Notes: generated by a model not told the origin, from the letters alone. A stretch of DNA of 64,000 nucleotides from Kitasatospora sp. CB01950 (GCF_001905465.1 NZ_LISX01000004.1:62001-126000); one strand, 5' to 3'; positions 1 through 9,528 are shown, counted from the stretch's first letter. Numbers and translations: made by a program.

Positions 1-1322
1 ACCCAGCCGGTGCGGAACATGCCGTTGATCTGGTGCCCGGTGATCGCCGCCCGGGCGGTCTTGAAGTCGGTCTTCGGGTCACCCGCGCAGTTCACCCCGG
101 TCGCCTGCCGGATCGAGTTGCAGACCGCGTCCACCCACTCCTTGTGGCCGCCGTCCGCGTTGTAGGTGATCTTCAAGGAGTTCCCGGGGACGCCGCCGCC
201 CTCCTGGATCAGCTGCTTCGCCTTGTCCACGTTGTAGGTGCAGAAGTCTCCGCAGGTGCCGGCCTTGTAGCCCTCCACACCCTCGGCGACCCACGCGCTC
301 GCGGGCGCCCGCGAACCTTGCAGCACCGTCTTGGTGATGGTGTTCCGGTCGATCGCCATCGACAGCCCCTGCCGGACCTTGGCCTTGTCCGCCCCCTGCC
401 AGTCCGGCTGGTACAGCGTGAACCCGACGTTCTGGATCGCGCCCTGCGGCGCGTCGATCGCCCGGTCCCCCAGGTCGTTCTTGTAGTTCGCCAGCGCCGA
501 CGGCGGCACCTGGTCCATCACGTCCAGGTTGTTCGACTGCAGGTCCGCGTAGGCCGCCTCGGCGGTGGTGTACATCTTGAACACCACGCCGCCGTTCTTC
601 GGCTTGTCCACACCCTGGTAGTTGGCGAACGTCTTGGTGACCACCTGCGAGTTGTGGTCCCAACTCACGAACTGGTACGGCCCGTTGCCCACCGGCTTCT
701 GCCCGTAGCCCGCCGGGTCCTTGTAGAACCCCTCCGGAAGCGGCGAGAAGGCCACGTACCCCAGCTTGTACGGGAAGTACGAGACCTTGTTGTTCAGCTT
801 GATCGTGAAGTGCGTGTCGTCCTGGACGGTCAGCCCCGACATGGTGTCCGTGGTCGGGTTCCCGCTCGACGGGTGGACGTCCGAGTAGCCCTGGATGTCC
901 GCGAACCACGAGCTGTTGATCTGGTTGTTCTTGGTGTTCGCCGCCCAGTTCCACGCGTCCACGAAGCTCTTCGCCGTCACCGCCGTCCCGTCGTGGAACG
1001 TCCACCCCGACTTCAGCGTCACGTTGTAGGTCTGCGCGTCACTGCTGTCGATCTTGTCCGCGGCCTGCATCCGGAGCTTCCCGTTCGACGGGTCGTAGTC
1101 CGCCAGCCCCTTGAACAGGTTCTGCACGATGCGCCCGCCGCCGGTCTCGTTGGCGTTGGCCGGCTGCAACGGGTTCTGCGGCTCGCTGCTCTGGTACGTG
1201 AACGTCTTGCTCGCATCCGACGGACCGCTGCCGGAGCCACCACCGCCTCCGCAACCCGTGGCCATCAGGGCCACGGACGTCGCACTGACAACGGCCCAGC
1301 GCACACGAGTGCATGCAGGCAT
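1..1322 (-). CDS. oligopeptide ABC transporter substrate-binding lipoprotein (second copy, C-terminus outside window)
   Basis: Extracellular solute-binding protein family 5, the oligopeptide-capturing part of an ABC importer. The first ~440 residues lie in the window. The start at 1322 is preceded by a strong GAGGAGG ribosome site. A short basic N-terminus and hydrophobic stretch end in a lipobox-like ATGC (Cys about residue 24), followed by a Gly/Ser-rich linker, so the mature protein should be lipid-anchored outside the membrane. Residues after the linker (TYQSSEPQNPLQPAN, FHDGT, VDAWNW, TKNNQIN) match almost word for word the protein encoded at 5650-7278, so the two are close paralogues. 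It lies downstream of oppF on the same strand, separated by a structured repeat, so it may have its own promoter or be read through at low level. The paralogue is 542 residues, so about 100 residues are missing here. Confidence 0.93.
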   Translation of the reverse strand, partial: MPACTRVRWAVVSATSVALMATGCGGGGGSGSGPSDASKTFTYQSSEPQNPLQPANANETGGGRIVQNLFKGLADYDPSNGKLRMQAADKIDSSDAQTYNVTLKSGWTFHDGTAVTAKSFVDAWNWAANTKNNQINSSWFADIQGYSDVHPSSGNPTTDTMSGLTVQDDTHFTIKLNNKVSYFPYKLGYVAFSPLPEGFYKDPAGYGQKPVGNGPYQFVSWDHNSQVVTKTFANYQGVDKPKNGGVVFKMYTTAEAAYADLQSNNLDVMDQVPPSALANYKNDLGDRAIDAPQGAIQNVGFTLYQPDWQGADKAKVRQGLSMAIDRNTITKTVLQGSRAPASAWVAEGVEGYKAGTCGDFCTYNVDKAKQLIQEGGGVPGNSLKITYNADGGHKEWVDAVCNSIRQATGVNCAGDPKTDFKTARAAITGHQINGMFRTGW

Positions 1323-1440
1323 GGAGCCTCCTCCTCAAGGGGTGTATGAGACGCATCTCACCCCATGAGAAGTGCCGCGAAGCGCCGACGCGACCAGAGT
1401 GCAGCCGGACGGGTGCGAAAACTGTGCGGGCACGAAGACA

Positions 1441-1565
1441 GGGGCGCGGGGAACTGCGCGAGCAACCGAGAACCCATCAGCCAGGTCGCGATCAAGTGCA
1501 AGTAATTGCCCTCGTCGCGACCCAGCGGTTGGATGCCTTCCGCTTCGCGCAGTTCCCCGCGCCCC
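1441..1565. repeat. nested inverted repeat (streptomycete intergenic palindrome)
   Basis: A perfect 21-bp inverted repeat has arms at 1441-1461 and 1545-1565; the left arm reads GGGGCGCGGGGAACTGCGCG plus A. Inside lie further pairs in register: CAACCG 1463-1468 with CGGTTG 1525-1530, GGTCGCGA 1484-1491 with TCGCGACC 1515-1522, and GCAA/TTGC at the tip. The whole ~125 nt can fold into one long interrupted hairpin. It sits between oppF and the downstream oppA-like gene. From memory, the outer arm is a recurrent intergenic motif in Streptomyces genomes. It may act as a terminator or as a mobile REP/MITE-like unit. Confidence 0.85.
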
Positions 1566-1579
1566 TGGCCGTTCGCGCG

Positions 1580-2596
1580 CTACGCGGCAGCGACCTCTCG
1601 CTCTGCGGCGAAGTGACAGGCCGAATCGTGCCGCGCGTCACCCGTGAGCAGCGTCGGCGCAGCCAGCAACGGCACCTCGGTCGCGCAGCGCTCCTCCGCC
1701 TTCCAGCAGCGGGTGCGGAAGCGGCAACCGGACGGCGGGTTGGCCGGCGAGGGGATGTCGCCGGAGAGGATGATCCGCTCGCGGCCCTCGCGGCCGGTCG
1801 GGTCGGGCACCGGCACCGCCGACAGGAGCGCCTGCGTGTACGGGTGGGTGGCGTGCTCGTAGATCTCGGCGTCCGTGCCGATCTCCACCATCCGTCCCAG
1901 GTACATCACGCCGACCCGGTCGGAGATGTGCCGGACGATCGACAGGTCGTGCGCGATGAACATGTACGACAGCTCGAACTCGCCCTGGAGCTGCTCCAGC
2001 AGGTTGATCACCTGCGCCTGCACGGAGACGTCCAGCGCTGAGACCGGCTCGTCGCAGATGATGATCTCCGGCTTCAGCGCGAGACCCCGCGCGATGCCGA
2101 TCCGCTGCCGCTGGCCGCCGGAGAACTGGTGCGGGTACCGGTTGATGTACTCCGGGTTCAGGCCCACCACGTCCAGCAGGTCCTGAACGGCCTTGCGCCG
2201 GTCGCCCTTCGGGGCCACCTCGGGGTGGATCTCGAACGGCTCCCCGATGATGTCGCCGACCGTCATCCGCGGGTTCAGCGAGGTGTACGGGTCCTGGAAC
2301 ACCATCTGGATGTTCCGGCGCACGGCCTTGAGCGCGGCGCCGGACAGTCGCGAGATGTCCTCGCCCTTGTAGAGGACCTGCCCGGCGGTCGCCCGCTCCA
2401 GGTTCATCAGGACCTTGGCCAGCGTCGACTTGCCGCAGCCGGACTCGCCGACGATGCCGAGGGTCTCGCCCTTGGCGAGGGTGAAGGAGACGCCGTCGAC
2501 GGCCTTGACCGCGCCGACCTGCTTCTTGAAGAGGACGCCCTGGGTGAGCGGGTAGTGCTTGACCAGGTCGCGGACCTCCAGGATGGGCTCAGCCAT
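1580..2596 (-). CDS. oppF: oligopeptide ABC transporter ATP-binding protein OppF
   Basis: Cytoplasmic ATPase (338 aa) that powers peptide import as a heterodimer with OppD. Walker A GESGCGKST is at residues 50-58, the Q-loop at about 101, the signature FSGGQRQR at about 158-165, and Walker B IIICDEP at about 178-184. The C-terminal oligopeptide_HPY domain follows the HPYTQALL motif and holds the cysteine cluster GCRFRTRC...C usual in OppD/OppF-type subunits. The start at 2596 has a GGAG ribosome site and overlaps the end of oppD by 8 bp, indicating translational coupling. It is the last gene of the opp operon before the nested palindrome at 1441-1565. Confidence 0.95.
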   Translation of the reverse strand: MAEPILEVRDLVKHYPLTQGVLFKKQVGAVKAVDGVSFTLAKGETLGIVGESGCGKSTLAKVLMNLERATAGQVLYKGEDISRLSGAALKAVRRNIQMVFQDPYTSLNPRMTVGDIIGEPFEIHPEVAPKGDRRKAVQDLLDVVGLNPEYINRYPHQFSGGQRQRIGIARGLALKPEIIICDEPVSALDVSVQAQVINLLEQLQGEFELSYMFIAHDLSIVRHISDRVGVMYLGRMVEIGTDAEIYEHATHPYTQALLSAVPVPDPTGREGRERIILSGDIPSPANPPSGCRFRTRCWKAEERCATEVPLLAAPTLLTGDARHDSACHFAAEREVAAA

Positions 2597-3641
2597 GGAG
2601 GGTCTCCTTCCAGAGGTGGCAGGCGCTCTTGCGGCCGGCGAGCTCGGCCCCGTCCCGGTCGGTGACCTGGTGCAGGGCGGGGATCTCGGTGCGGCACAGG
2701 TCCGTGGCGACGTCGCAGCGCGGGTTGAACGCGCAGCCGGCCGGGACCTTGTAGAGGTTGGGCGGCAGGCCCTTGATCGCGTAGAGCTCCTCGCCCTTCT
2801 GGTCCAGTCGCGGAATCGACCGGAGCAGGCCCTTGGTGTAGGGGTGGGCGGGGCGGGCGTAGAGGTCGTGCACGGGCGCGGTCTCGACGATCCGGCCGGC
2901 GTACATGACGGCGATCTTGTCCGCGACGTCGGCGACCACGCCGAGGTCGTGGGTGATCAGGATCAGACCCATGTGGTACTCGGCCTGGAGCTCCGCCAGC
3001 AGGTCCATCACCTGCGCCTGGACGGTCACGTCCAGCGCCGTGGTCGGCTCGTCCGCGATGATCAGGTCCGGCTCCAGGGCCAGCGCCATCGCGATCATGA
3101 TGCGCTGCCGCATGCCGCCGGAGAACTGGTGCGGGTAGTCGTTGACGCGCTGCGCGGCGGCGGGGATACGGACCCGGTCCATCAGCTCGATGGCCTTGGC
3201 CTTGGCCTCCTTGCGGGAGGCGCCCTCGTGCACGCGGAACATCTCGCCGAGCTGGTAGCCGACGGAGAGCACCGGGTTGAGCGAGGACAGCGCGTCCTGG
3301 AAGATCATCGCGATCTTGCGGCCGCGGATCTTCCGGCGCTCCTCGTTGGACATCTTCAGCATGTCCTGGCCGCGGAACAGGATCTCGCCGGCGGTGACCC
3401 GGCCGGGCGGCATGTCGAGGATGCCCATGATGGTCTGCGCGGTGACGGACTTGCCGGAGCCGGACTCGCCGAGGACGGCGAGGGTCTCGCCGGCCGCGAC
3501 CGAGTAGTTGACGCCGTTGACGGCCTTGGCGACGCCGTCACGGGTCTTGAACTCGACGTGCAGGTCGCGGACTTCGAGCAGCGGGGTGCCGGGGACCAGG
3601 CGGTCCTGACCGGCGGTGGTCTTCTCGGGTGCGGTGGTCAT
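2589..3641 (-). CDS. oppD: oligopeptide ABC transporter ATP-binding protein OppD
   Basis: Second ATPase of the peptide importer (350 aa). Walker A LGESGSGKS is at about 58-65, the signature QFSGGMRQR at about 172-180 and Walker B LIIADEP at about 193-199, followed by the D-loop SALD-equivalent TTALD. A C-terminal oligopeptide_HPY domain contains GCAFNPRC...C. The N-terminal ~20 residues are a non-conserved extension. It lies 17 bp downstream of oppC and overlaps oppF by 8 bp, so both ATPases are probably made in equal amounts. Confidence 0.95.
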   Translation of the reverse strand: MTTAPEKTTAGQDRLVPGTPLLEVRDLHVEFKTRDGVAKAVNGVNYSVAAGETLAVLGESGSGKSVTAQTIMGILDMPPGRVTAGEILFRGQDMLKMSNEERRKIRGRKIAMIFQDALSSLNPVLSVGYQLGEMFRVHEGASRKEAKAKAIELMDRVRIPAAAQRVNDYPHQFSGGMRQRIMIAMALALEPDLIIADEPTTALDVTVQAQVMDLLAELQAEYHMGLILITHDLGVVADVADKIAVMYAGRIVETAPVHDLYARPAHPYTKGLLRSIPRLDQKGEELYAIKGLPPNLYKVPAGCAFNPRCDVATDLCRTEIPALHQVTDRDGAELAGRKSACHLWKETLHG

Positions 3642-3658
3642 GGTGCGGGCCGCCTCTC

Positions 3659-4591
3659 TCAGCGCAGCTTCGGGTCGAGGGCGTCGCGGACCGCGTCGCC
3701 GAGCATGATGAACGCCAGCACGGTGACGCTGAGCATGCCCGCCGGGAAGAACAGGGCGAACGGCGCGGTGCGGATGACCTTCTGGGCCGAGTTGATGTCG
3801 ATGCCCCAGGAGATGGTCGGGTCCTGGAGGCCGATGCCGAGGAAGCTCAGCGTGGCCTCGGTGGCGATGTAGCCGCCGAGCGCGATGGTGGCGACCACGA
3901 TCACCGGGGCGATCGCGTTCGGCAGGATGTGCTTGAACATGATCCGGCCGGTGCCGGCGCCGAGCGCCCGGGCCGCGGTCACGAAGTCGGACTGCTTGAC
4001 GGTGATCACCGAGCCGCGCATCACGCGGGTCATCTGGGTCCAGCCGAGGGCGACCAGGGCGAAGACCACCGACCAGACGGTGCGGGTGGTGAAGGCGTTC
4101 AGCACGACCAGCGCGCCGAGCAGCAGCGGGATGCCGAAGAACATGTCGGTGACCCGGGAGATCACCGTGTCGACCCAGCCGCCGTAGTAGCCGGCGGCCA
4201 TGCCGGCCAGGCCGCCGAGGACGGTGACACCCGCGGTGACGCAGATGCCGACCACCACGGAGGCGCGGGCGCCGTAGATCATCCGCGCGTAGATCGAGCG
4301 GCCCTGGCCGTCGTAGCCGAACCAGTCGGCCTGGAAGAAGTGCAGGTAGTTCGGCTTGGTCAGGTAGTGGTGCTGGAGGTCGCCGGCCCGCGGGTCCACC
4401 GAGGTGAACAGGCTGGGGGCGATCGCGAACGCGACCAGCAGCACGATCAGCGCCGCCGAGATGATGAAGACCGGACGCTTGCGCAGGTCGTGCCAGGCGT
4501 CCAGGCCGAGGCTGCGGGGCTTCTCCGGCTTCGGCTCGGCGGAGCCGGCGGCACCCTGCGCCGGGACGTTCTTCTCGATCAGGTCAGGCAT
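3659..4591 (-). CDS. oppC: oligopeptide ABC transporter permease OppC
   Basis: Inner-membrane permease (310 aa) of the binding-protein-dependent transport family. A polar N-terminal tail (~35 residues, cytosolic) precedes a first membrane span (FIISAALIVLLVAFAIAP), a large extracytoplasmic loop containing GYDGQGRSIYARMIYGAR (the usual OppC loop), and five further hydrophobic segments. The ATPase-docking EAA loop is visible as AARALGAGTGRIMFKHILPN. It overlaps oppB by 8 bp and is followed 17 bp later by oppD. It pairs with OppB to form the channel. Confidence 0.94.
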   Translation of the reverse strand: MPDLIEKNVPAQGAAGSAEPKPEKPRSLGLDAWHDLRKRPVFIISAALIVLLVAFAIAPSLFTSVDPRAGDLQHHYLTKPNYLHFFQADWFGYDGQGRSIYARMIYGARASVVVGICVTAGVTVLGGLAGMAAGYYGGWVDTVISRVTDMFFGIPLLLGALVVLNAFTTRTVWSVVFALVALGWTQMTRVMRGSVITVKQSDFVTAARALGAGTGRIMFKHILPNAIAPVIVVATIALGGYIATEATLSFLGIGLQDPTISWGIDINSAQKVIRTAPFALFFPAGMLSVTVLAFIMLGDAVRDALDPKLR

Positions 4592-5510
4592 ACCGGATCC
4601 TCGGGTCCAGGACCGCGTAGAGCAGGTCGACGATCAGGCTGGCGGCCAGGTACACCAGCACCAGCACGACGACGAAACCGGAGACGGTCGCGCCCTCGTT
4701 GAGGTTGATGGCGTGGTACAGCGCGTTGCCGACGCCCTTGACGTTGAAGATGCCCTCGGTGACGATCGCGCCGCCCATCAGGGCGCCGAGGTCGGTGCCC
4801 AGGAAGGTCACCACCGGGATCATCGAGTTGCGCAGCAGGTGGGTCCCGATGACCTTGCGGCGGGGCAGGCCCTTGGCGATCGCGGTGCGCATGTAGTCCG
4901 ACTTGATGTTCTCCGCGATGGAGGTGCGGGTCAGTCGGGCGACGTAGGCGAGGGAGATCGAGCCGAGCACGATGGCGGGCAGCATCAGCTGGCCGAGGTT
5001 CATCGAGTCCTGAACGGTCGGGGTGATCCACTTGAGCTGGATCGCGAAGACGTTCTGGAAGATGAAGCCGAGCACCGGCACCGGGATGGAGATCAGCAGC
5101 AGGGTGAAGACCAGCGCGGTCTTGTCGAAGGCCTTGCCGCGGCGAAGGCCGGAGAACAGGCCGATCGTCACGCCGACAACCACTTCGAAGACGAAGGCCA
5201 GCAGGGCGAGCCTGATGGTGACCGGCAGGGCCTCACCGATCACGTCGATGACCTTGCGGCCGGCCATGGTCTCGCCGAAGTTCCCGGTGAGCAGGTTCCC
5301 CATGTAGTCGAGGTACTGCTGCCCGGTCGAGACGTCGAGTCCCATCCGGTGCTTGAACGCCGCGAGCTGGGCCGGGTCGGCGGCCTTGTCGCCCCACATC
5401 GCCGCGGCCGGGTCTCCGGGCAGCATGCGGGTCATGAAGAAAATGATGGTCACGGTGCCCAGGAACACCGGGATCATCTGGAGCAGTCGCCTTGCGACAA
5501 AGCGCCCCAT
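4584..5510 (-). CDS. oppB: oligopeptide ABC transporter permease OppB
   Basis: Inner-membrane permease (308 aa) with the classic OppB N-terminus: RRLLQMIPVFLGTVTIIFFMTRMLPGDP, the first membrane span followed by the conserved PGDP. An EAA-type loop (YMRTAIAKGLPRRKVIGTHLLRN) couples it to the ATPases. The gene follows oppA after a 139-bp spacer containing a hairpin and overlaps oppC by 8 bp. From memory, the order A-B-C-D-F resembles the second opp locus beside bldK in S. coelicolor more than bldK itself, which begins with a permease. Confidence 0.94.
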   Translation of the reverse strand: MGRFVARRLLQMIPVFLGTVTIIFFMTRMLPGDPAAAMWGDKAADPAQLAAFKHRMGLDVSTGQQYLDYMGNLLTGNFGETMAGRKVIDVIGEALPVTIRLALLAFVFEVVVGVTIGLFSGLRRGKAFDKTALVFTLLLISIPVPVLGFIFQNVFAIQLKWITPTVQDSMNLGQLMLPAIVLGSISLAYVARLTRTSIAENIKSDYMRTAIAKGLPRRKVIGTHLLRNSMIPVVTFLGTDLGALMGGAIVTEGIFNVKGVGNALYHAINLNEGATVSGFVVVLVLVYLAASLIVDLLYAVLDPRIRYA

Positions 5511-5570
5511 CGTGCCTCCAATTTACTGCTCTGACGGACCGTCATCCCGATCAGAGTTCTTGGCGTGACA

Positions 5571-5619
5571 ACGGCCGGTGCCGGTCCGCCCGGTGGGGCG
5601 GGGTACGGGCACCGGCCGT
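5571..5619 (-). terminator. intercistronic hairpin between oppA and oppB
   Basis: Perfect 12-bp arms (ACGGCCGGTGCC at 5571-5582, GGCACCGGCCGT at 5608-5619) lie between the oppA stop at 5650 and the oppB start at 5510. No T-tract follows on the minus strand. Such stems after a binding-protein gene commonly stabilise or attenuate the transcript so that the binding protein exceeds the permease. That role is inferred. Confidence 0.6.
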
Positions 5620-5649
5620 GTCGGTTCGAGCCGTGCGGTGCCGGCTCGG

Positions 5650-7278
5650 TTACTTCTGCTTGACCTCGACCTGGGTGAAGACCGGGTCGCCGAACGAGTC
5701 GTACTTCACGTTCTGGACGTTCTTCGAGTAACCGGCGGTGGTCTTGTAGTACCAGAGCGGGATGGCCGGCATGTCCTTGGCCAGCTGCTCCTCGGCCTGC
5801 TGGTACAGCTCGGCGGTCTTCTCCACCGTGGTGGCCTTGTCCGCCTCGGCCGCCAGCTTGTCGAACTCCGGGCTGGAGTAGCCGGCGTCGTTGGCCGCGG
5901 CACCGGTGCCGTACACGTCGCGCAGGAAGTTGGCGTTCAGCGGGTAGTCCTGCACCCAGCCGGTCCGCATCAGGCCGTCGACCTTCTTGTTCTTGACCAG
6001 GTCGCGGGCCGACTTGAAGTCCGGCTTCGGGTCGCCGACGCACTCCACGCCGGTGGCCTGACGGATGGAGTTGCAGACCGCGTCCACCCACTCCTTGTGG
6101 CCGCCGTCCGCGTTGTACAGAACGGTGATCTTGTTGCCGGGGACGCCGCCGCCCTCGGCGATCAGCTGCTTGGCCTTGGCCGGGTCGTAGGTGCAGGCCT
6201 CGCCGCAGGTGTTGTCCTTGTAGCCCATGGCGCCCGGGGCGACCCAGGAGTTGGCGGCCTGGCGGGAGCCGTTGAGCACCGTCTTGGTGATGGTGTCGCG
6301 GTCGATCGCCATCGACAGGCCCTGGCGGACCTTGGCCTTGTCCTGGCCCTTCCAGGAGTCCTGGTAGAGCGAGAACGAGATGTTCTGGATGGCGCCCTGC
6401 GGCTGGTCGACGGCGCGGTCGCCCAGGTCGCTCTTGTAGGAGGCCAGGTCGCTCGGGTCGACCTGGTCCAGCACGTCCAGGTTGTCGGAGACCAGGTCCT
6501 TGTAGGCGGCCTCGGACTGCGAGTAGTTCTTGAAGACGATGCCGGAGTTCTTCGGCTTGTCGACGCCCTCGTACTTGTCGTACGCGGCGACGGTGATCGC
6601 CTTGTTGTGCTCCCACGAGACGAACTTGTAGGGGCCGTTGCCGATCGGCGACTGGCCGTACTTCGCCGGGTCGGTGAAGAACACCTTCGGCAGCGGCGAG
6701 AAGGCGGTGTAGCCGAGCTTGTACTCGAAGTACGAAACCGGGCCGGTCAGCGCGATGGTGAAGTGCGTGTCGTCGACGACCTTCAGACCGGACATGGTGT
6801 CGGCGGTCGGGGCGCCGGACGCCGGGTGGACCGCGTCGTAGCCCTGGATGTCGGAGAACCAGTCGGAGTTGATCTGGTTGTTCTTGGTGTTGGCGGACCA
6901 GTTCCAAGCGTCCACGAAGGACTGGGCGGTCACCGGGGTGCCGTCGTGGAAGGTCCAACCGGACTTCAGGGTGACGGTGTAGTTCTGCGCGTCGGTGGTC
7001 TCGATCTTGTCGGCGACCTGGTTGCGCAGCTTGCCGGTCGCGGGGTCGTAGTCCACCAGACCCTTGAACAGGTTCTTCAGGACACGGCCGCCGCCGACCT
7101 CCATCGCATTGGCGGGCTGGAGCGGGTTCTGCGGCTCGGAGCTCTGGTAGCTGAACGTGCCCTGGGCATTGACCGGACCGTCCGAAGCGCCGTTCGACGA
7201 GCTGCTGCCGCAAGCGGTAGCGGCGAGGGCGACCGCGACGGCTGCGACAACCCACTTGGCCTGGCTGGCACCGCGCAT
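5650..7278 (-). CDS. oppA: oligopeptide ABC transporter substrate-binding lipoprotein OppA
   Basis: Solute-binding protein family 5 (542 aa), first gene of the opp operon, which delivers oligopeptides to the OppBC channel. I chose the ATG at 7278 rather than the longer frame to 7365 because it has AGGAGG 9 nt upstream and opens directly into a signal peptide (MRGASQAKWVVAAVAVALAA) ending in the lipobox-like ATAC with Cys23. A Ser/Asn linker follows, then the conserved core (NPLQPANAM, TFHDGTPVTAQSFVDAWNW, GNGPYKFVSW, ADGGHKEWVDAVCNSIRQ). A close paralogue lies at the left edge. Expression probably starts in the AT-richer gap 7279-7560. The cargo cannot be read from sequence. Confidence 0.95.
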   Translation of the reverse strand: MRGASQAKWVVAAVAVALAATACGSSSSNGASDGPVNAQGTFSYQSSEPQNPLQPANAMEVGGGRVLKNLFKGLVDYDPATGKLRNQVADKIETTDAQNYTVTLKSGWTFHDGTPVTAQSFVDAWNWSANTKNNQINSDWFSDIQGYDAVHPASGAPTADTMSGLKVVDDTHFTIALTGPVSYFEYKLGYTAFSPLPKVFFTDPAKYGQSPIGNGPYKFVSWEHNKAITVAAYDKYEGVDKPKNSGIVFKNYSQSEAAYKDLVSDNLDVLDQVDPSDLASYKSDLGDRAVDQPQGAIQNISFSLYQDSWKGQDKAKVRQGLSMAIDRDTITKTVLNGSRQAANSWVAPGAMGYKDNTCGEACTYDPAKAKQLIAEGGGVPGNKITVLYNADGGHKEWVDAVCNSIRQATGVECVGDPKPDFKSARDLVKNKKVDGLMRTGWVQDYPLNANFLRDVYGTGAAANDAGYSSPEFDKLAAEADKATTVEKTAELYQQAEEQLAKDMPAIPLWYYKTTAGYSKNVQNVKYDSFGDPVFTQVEVKQK

Positions 7279-7560
7279 GGGTGTGCCTCCTGAAATCGTG
7301 TTGCAGATCGCTCGCGGCCTGGCGCGCACCCCTGCGCAGGAGCCTCGACCCGAGCTCGACTGCACCCACTATCGGTCACTCTTGGATACGGAATTGACCA
7401 ATACGGATTTCAATTTGGTCACATGAACGGTGCGTGAATCTCAAAAATCGGACATTACAGACATAGCCAGACAGGGGCGAAACGGACAGTTGTCACGGAT
7501 GACGATCGGTGACGTCCGATTAACGAACACCCTCCCTCCGGCCGCTCGTGACGGATCGTC
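7279..7560 (-). promoter_or_regulatory. upstream region of the opp operon
   Basis: This gene-free stretch is clearly AT-richer than the rest of the window around 7370-7480. It contains an inverted repeat TGACCAA (7395-7401) / TTGGTCA (7415-7421) with a 13-nt centre, a plausible operator for the minus-strand opp operon. I did not find a convincing -10/-35 pair. Confidence 0.45.
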
Positions 7561-7562
7561 AC

Positions 7563-7607
7563 CAAAAAGCCGACCGGCCGGCGTCCCGAAGGACACCGGC
7601 CGGTCGG
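7563..7607 (-). terminator. rho-independent terminator of typA
   Basis: A GC-rich hairpin of about 17 bp (arms 7570-7586 and 7591-7607, one unpaired base per side) is closed by a UUCG tetraloop on the minus strand. A run of five T follows (plus-strand A-tract at 7564-7569). It lies 17 bp beyond the typA stop codon. Confidence 0.88.
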
Positions 7608-7623
7608 CCGAAACGGGCGGGCG

Positions 7624-9528
7624 TCAGCCCTTCTTGGCGCGCGACGCGGTGCGGCCGCGCTCCTTGGCGTCCAGGACGACCTTGCGGATGCGCACGGTCT
7701 CCGGGGTCACCTCGATGCACTCGTCCTCGCGGCAGAACTCCAGCGACTGCTCCAGCGAGAGCTTGCGCGGCGGAACGATCGACTCGGCCACGTCAGCGTT
7801 CGAGGAACGCATGTTGGTGAGCTTCTTCTCCTTGGTGATGTTCACGTCCATGTCGTCGGCGCGCGAGTTCTCGCCGACGATCATGCCCTCGTACACCTCG
7901 GTGCCGGGGTCGGTGAACAGCACGCCGCGCTCCTGCAGGTTGGTCATCGCGAAGGCGGTGACCACGCCGGAGCGGTCGGCGACCAGCGAACCGTTGTTAC
8001 GGGTCGTCAGCTGGCCGAACCACGGCTCGTAGCCCTCGTGGATCGAGTGCGCGATGCCGGTGCCGCGGGTGTTGGTGAGGAACTCCGTCCGGAATCCGAT
8101 CAGGCCGCGGGACGGCACCACGAACTCCATCCGGACCCAGCCCGAACCGTGGTTGGACATGTTGTCCATCCGGCCCTTGCGGATGCCCATCAGCTGCGTG
8201 ACGGCGCCCATGTGCTCCTCGGGGACGTCCACCGTGAGGCGCTCGACCGGCTCGTGGGTCTTGCCGTTGACCTCGCGGGTGACGACCTGCGGCTTGCCGA
8301 CGGTCAGCTCGAAGCCTTCCCGGCGCATGGTCTCGATCAGGATGGCCAGCGCCAGCTCACCGCGGCCCTGCACCTCCCAGGCGTCGGGACGCTCGGTCTC
8401 CAGCACGCGCAGCGAGACGTTACCGATCAGCTCGCGGTCCAGGCGGTCCTTGACCTGGCGGGCCGTCACCTTGCGGTCGACCTTGCCGGTGGACTTGGCG
8501 TCCGCGCCCTTGCCGGAGCCGCCCTTGCCGACCAGCGGCGAGGTGTTGGTGCCGATGGTCATCGAGATCGCCGGCTCGTCGACGGTGATCAGCGGCAGCG
8601 CGATCGGGTTCTCGGGGTCGGCGAGGGTCTCGCCGATCATGATCTCGCCGATGCCGGCGACGGCGCAGATGTCACCGGGGCCGGCCACCTCGGCGGGCTT
8701 GCGGGTGAGCGCCTCGGTCATCAGCAGCTCGGAGATGCGGACGCTCTGGATCGAGCCGTCGCGCTTGATCCAGGCCACCGTCTGGCCCTTGCGCAGCTCG
8801 CCCTGCTCGACACGGAGCAGCGCGATGCGGCCGAGGAAGTTGTCGGCGTCCAGGTTGGTGACGTGGGCCTGCAGCGGGGCGCCCTCGTCGAAGGTCGGGG
8901 CCGGGACGTGCTCCAGGATGGTGGAGAAGAACGGCTCCAGGTTCTCGGAGTCGGCCGGCACGGTGCCGTTCTCCGGCTTGGTCAGCGAGGCGACGCCGTC
9001 ACGGGCGCAGGCGAAGACGATCGGGAACTCGATCTGGTCCTCGTCCGCGTCCAGGTCCAGGAACAGGTCGTAGGTCTCGTTGATGACCTCGTCGATCCGG
9101 GCGTCCGGACGGTCGGTCTTGTTGATGCACAGGATGACGGGCAGGCGGGCGGAGAGCGCCTTGCGCAGCACGAAGCGGGTCTGCGGCAGCGGGCCCTCGG
9201 AGGCGTCGACCAGCAGGACGACCGCGTCCACCATCGACAGACCGCGCTCGACCTCGCCACCGAAGTCGGCGTGGCCCGGGGTGTCGATGATGTTGATGGT
9301 GATCGGCGCGCCACCGGCCTTGGGGTGGTACTTGACCGCCGTGTTCTTCGCGAGAATGGTGATGCCCTTCTCGCGCTCCAGGTCGTTCGAGTCCATCATG
9401 CGGTCGTCGAGGTGCTGGTGGGCCGCGAAGGCACCCGCCTGCTTGAGCATGGCGTCGACCAGAGTGGTCTTGCCGTGGTCGACGTGGGCGACGATGGCTA
9501 CGTTGCGGATGTCGTTGCGCGTGGGCAT
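7624..9528 (-). CDS. typA: translational GTPase TypA/BipA
   Basis: Ribosome-associated GTPase (634 aa) of the EF-G/LepA class, involved in ribosome assembly and stress adaptation. G1 AHVDHGKTT is at residues 14-22, the effector region holds [11 protein letters not shown]3 is [14 protein letters not shown] and G4 is NKTDRPDA. C-terminal EF-G-like and TypA-specific domains carry [20 protein letters not shown] and [13 protein letters not shown]. The ATG at 9528 was chosen because homologues start just before [14 protein letters not shown] and a GGGAG ribosome site precedes it. An open frame runs 18 codons further upstream. A UUCG terminator follows. Confidence 0.96.
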   Translation of the reverse strand: MPTRNDIRNVAIVAHVDHGKTTLVDAMLKQAGAFAAHQHLDDRMMDSNDLEREKGITILAKNTAVKYHPKAGGAPITINIIDTPGHADFGGEVERGLSMVDAVVLLVDASEGPLPQTRFVLRKALSARLPVILCINKTDRPDARIDEVINETYDLFLDLDADEDQIEFPIVFACARDGVASLTKPENGTVPADSENLEPFFSTILEHVPAPTFDEGAPLQAHVTNLDADNFLGRIALLRVEQGELRKGQTVAWIKRDGSIQSVRISELLMTEALTRKPAEVAGPGDICAVAGIGEIMIGETLADPENPIALPLITVDEPAISMTIGTNTSPLVGKGGSGKGADAKSTGKVDRKVTARQVKDRLDRELIGNVSLRVLETERPDAWEVQGRGELALAILIETMRREGFELTVGKPQVVTREVNGKTHEPVERLTVDVPEEHMGAVTQLMGIRKGRMDNMSNHGSGWVRMEFVVPSRGLIGFRTEFLTNTRGTGIAHSIHEGYEPWFGQLTTRNNGSLVADRSGVVTAFAMTNLQERGVLFTDPGTEVYEGMIVGENSRADDMDVNITKEKKLTNMRSSNADVAESIVPPRKLSLEQSLEFCREDECIEVTPETVRIRKVVLDAKERGRTASRAKKG

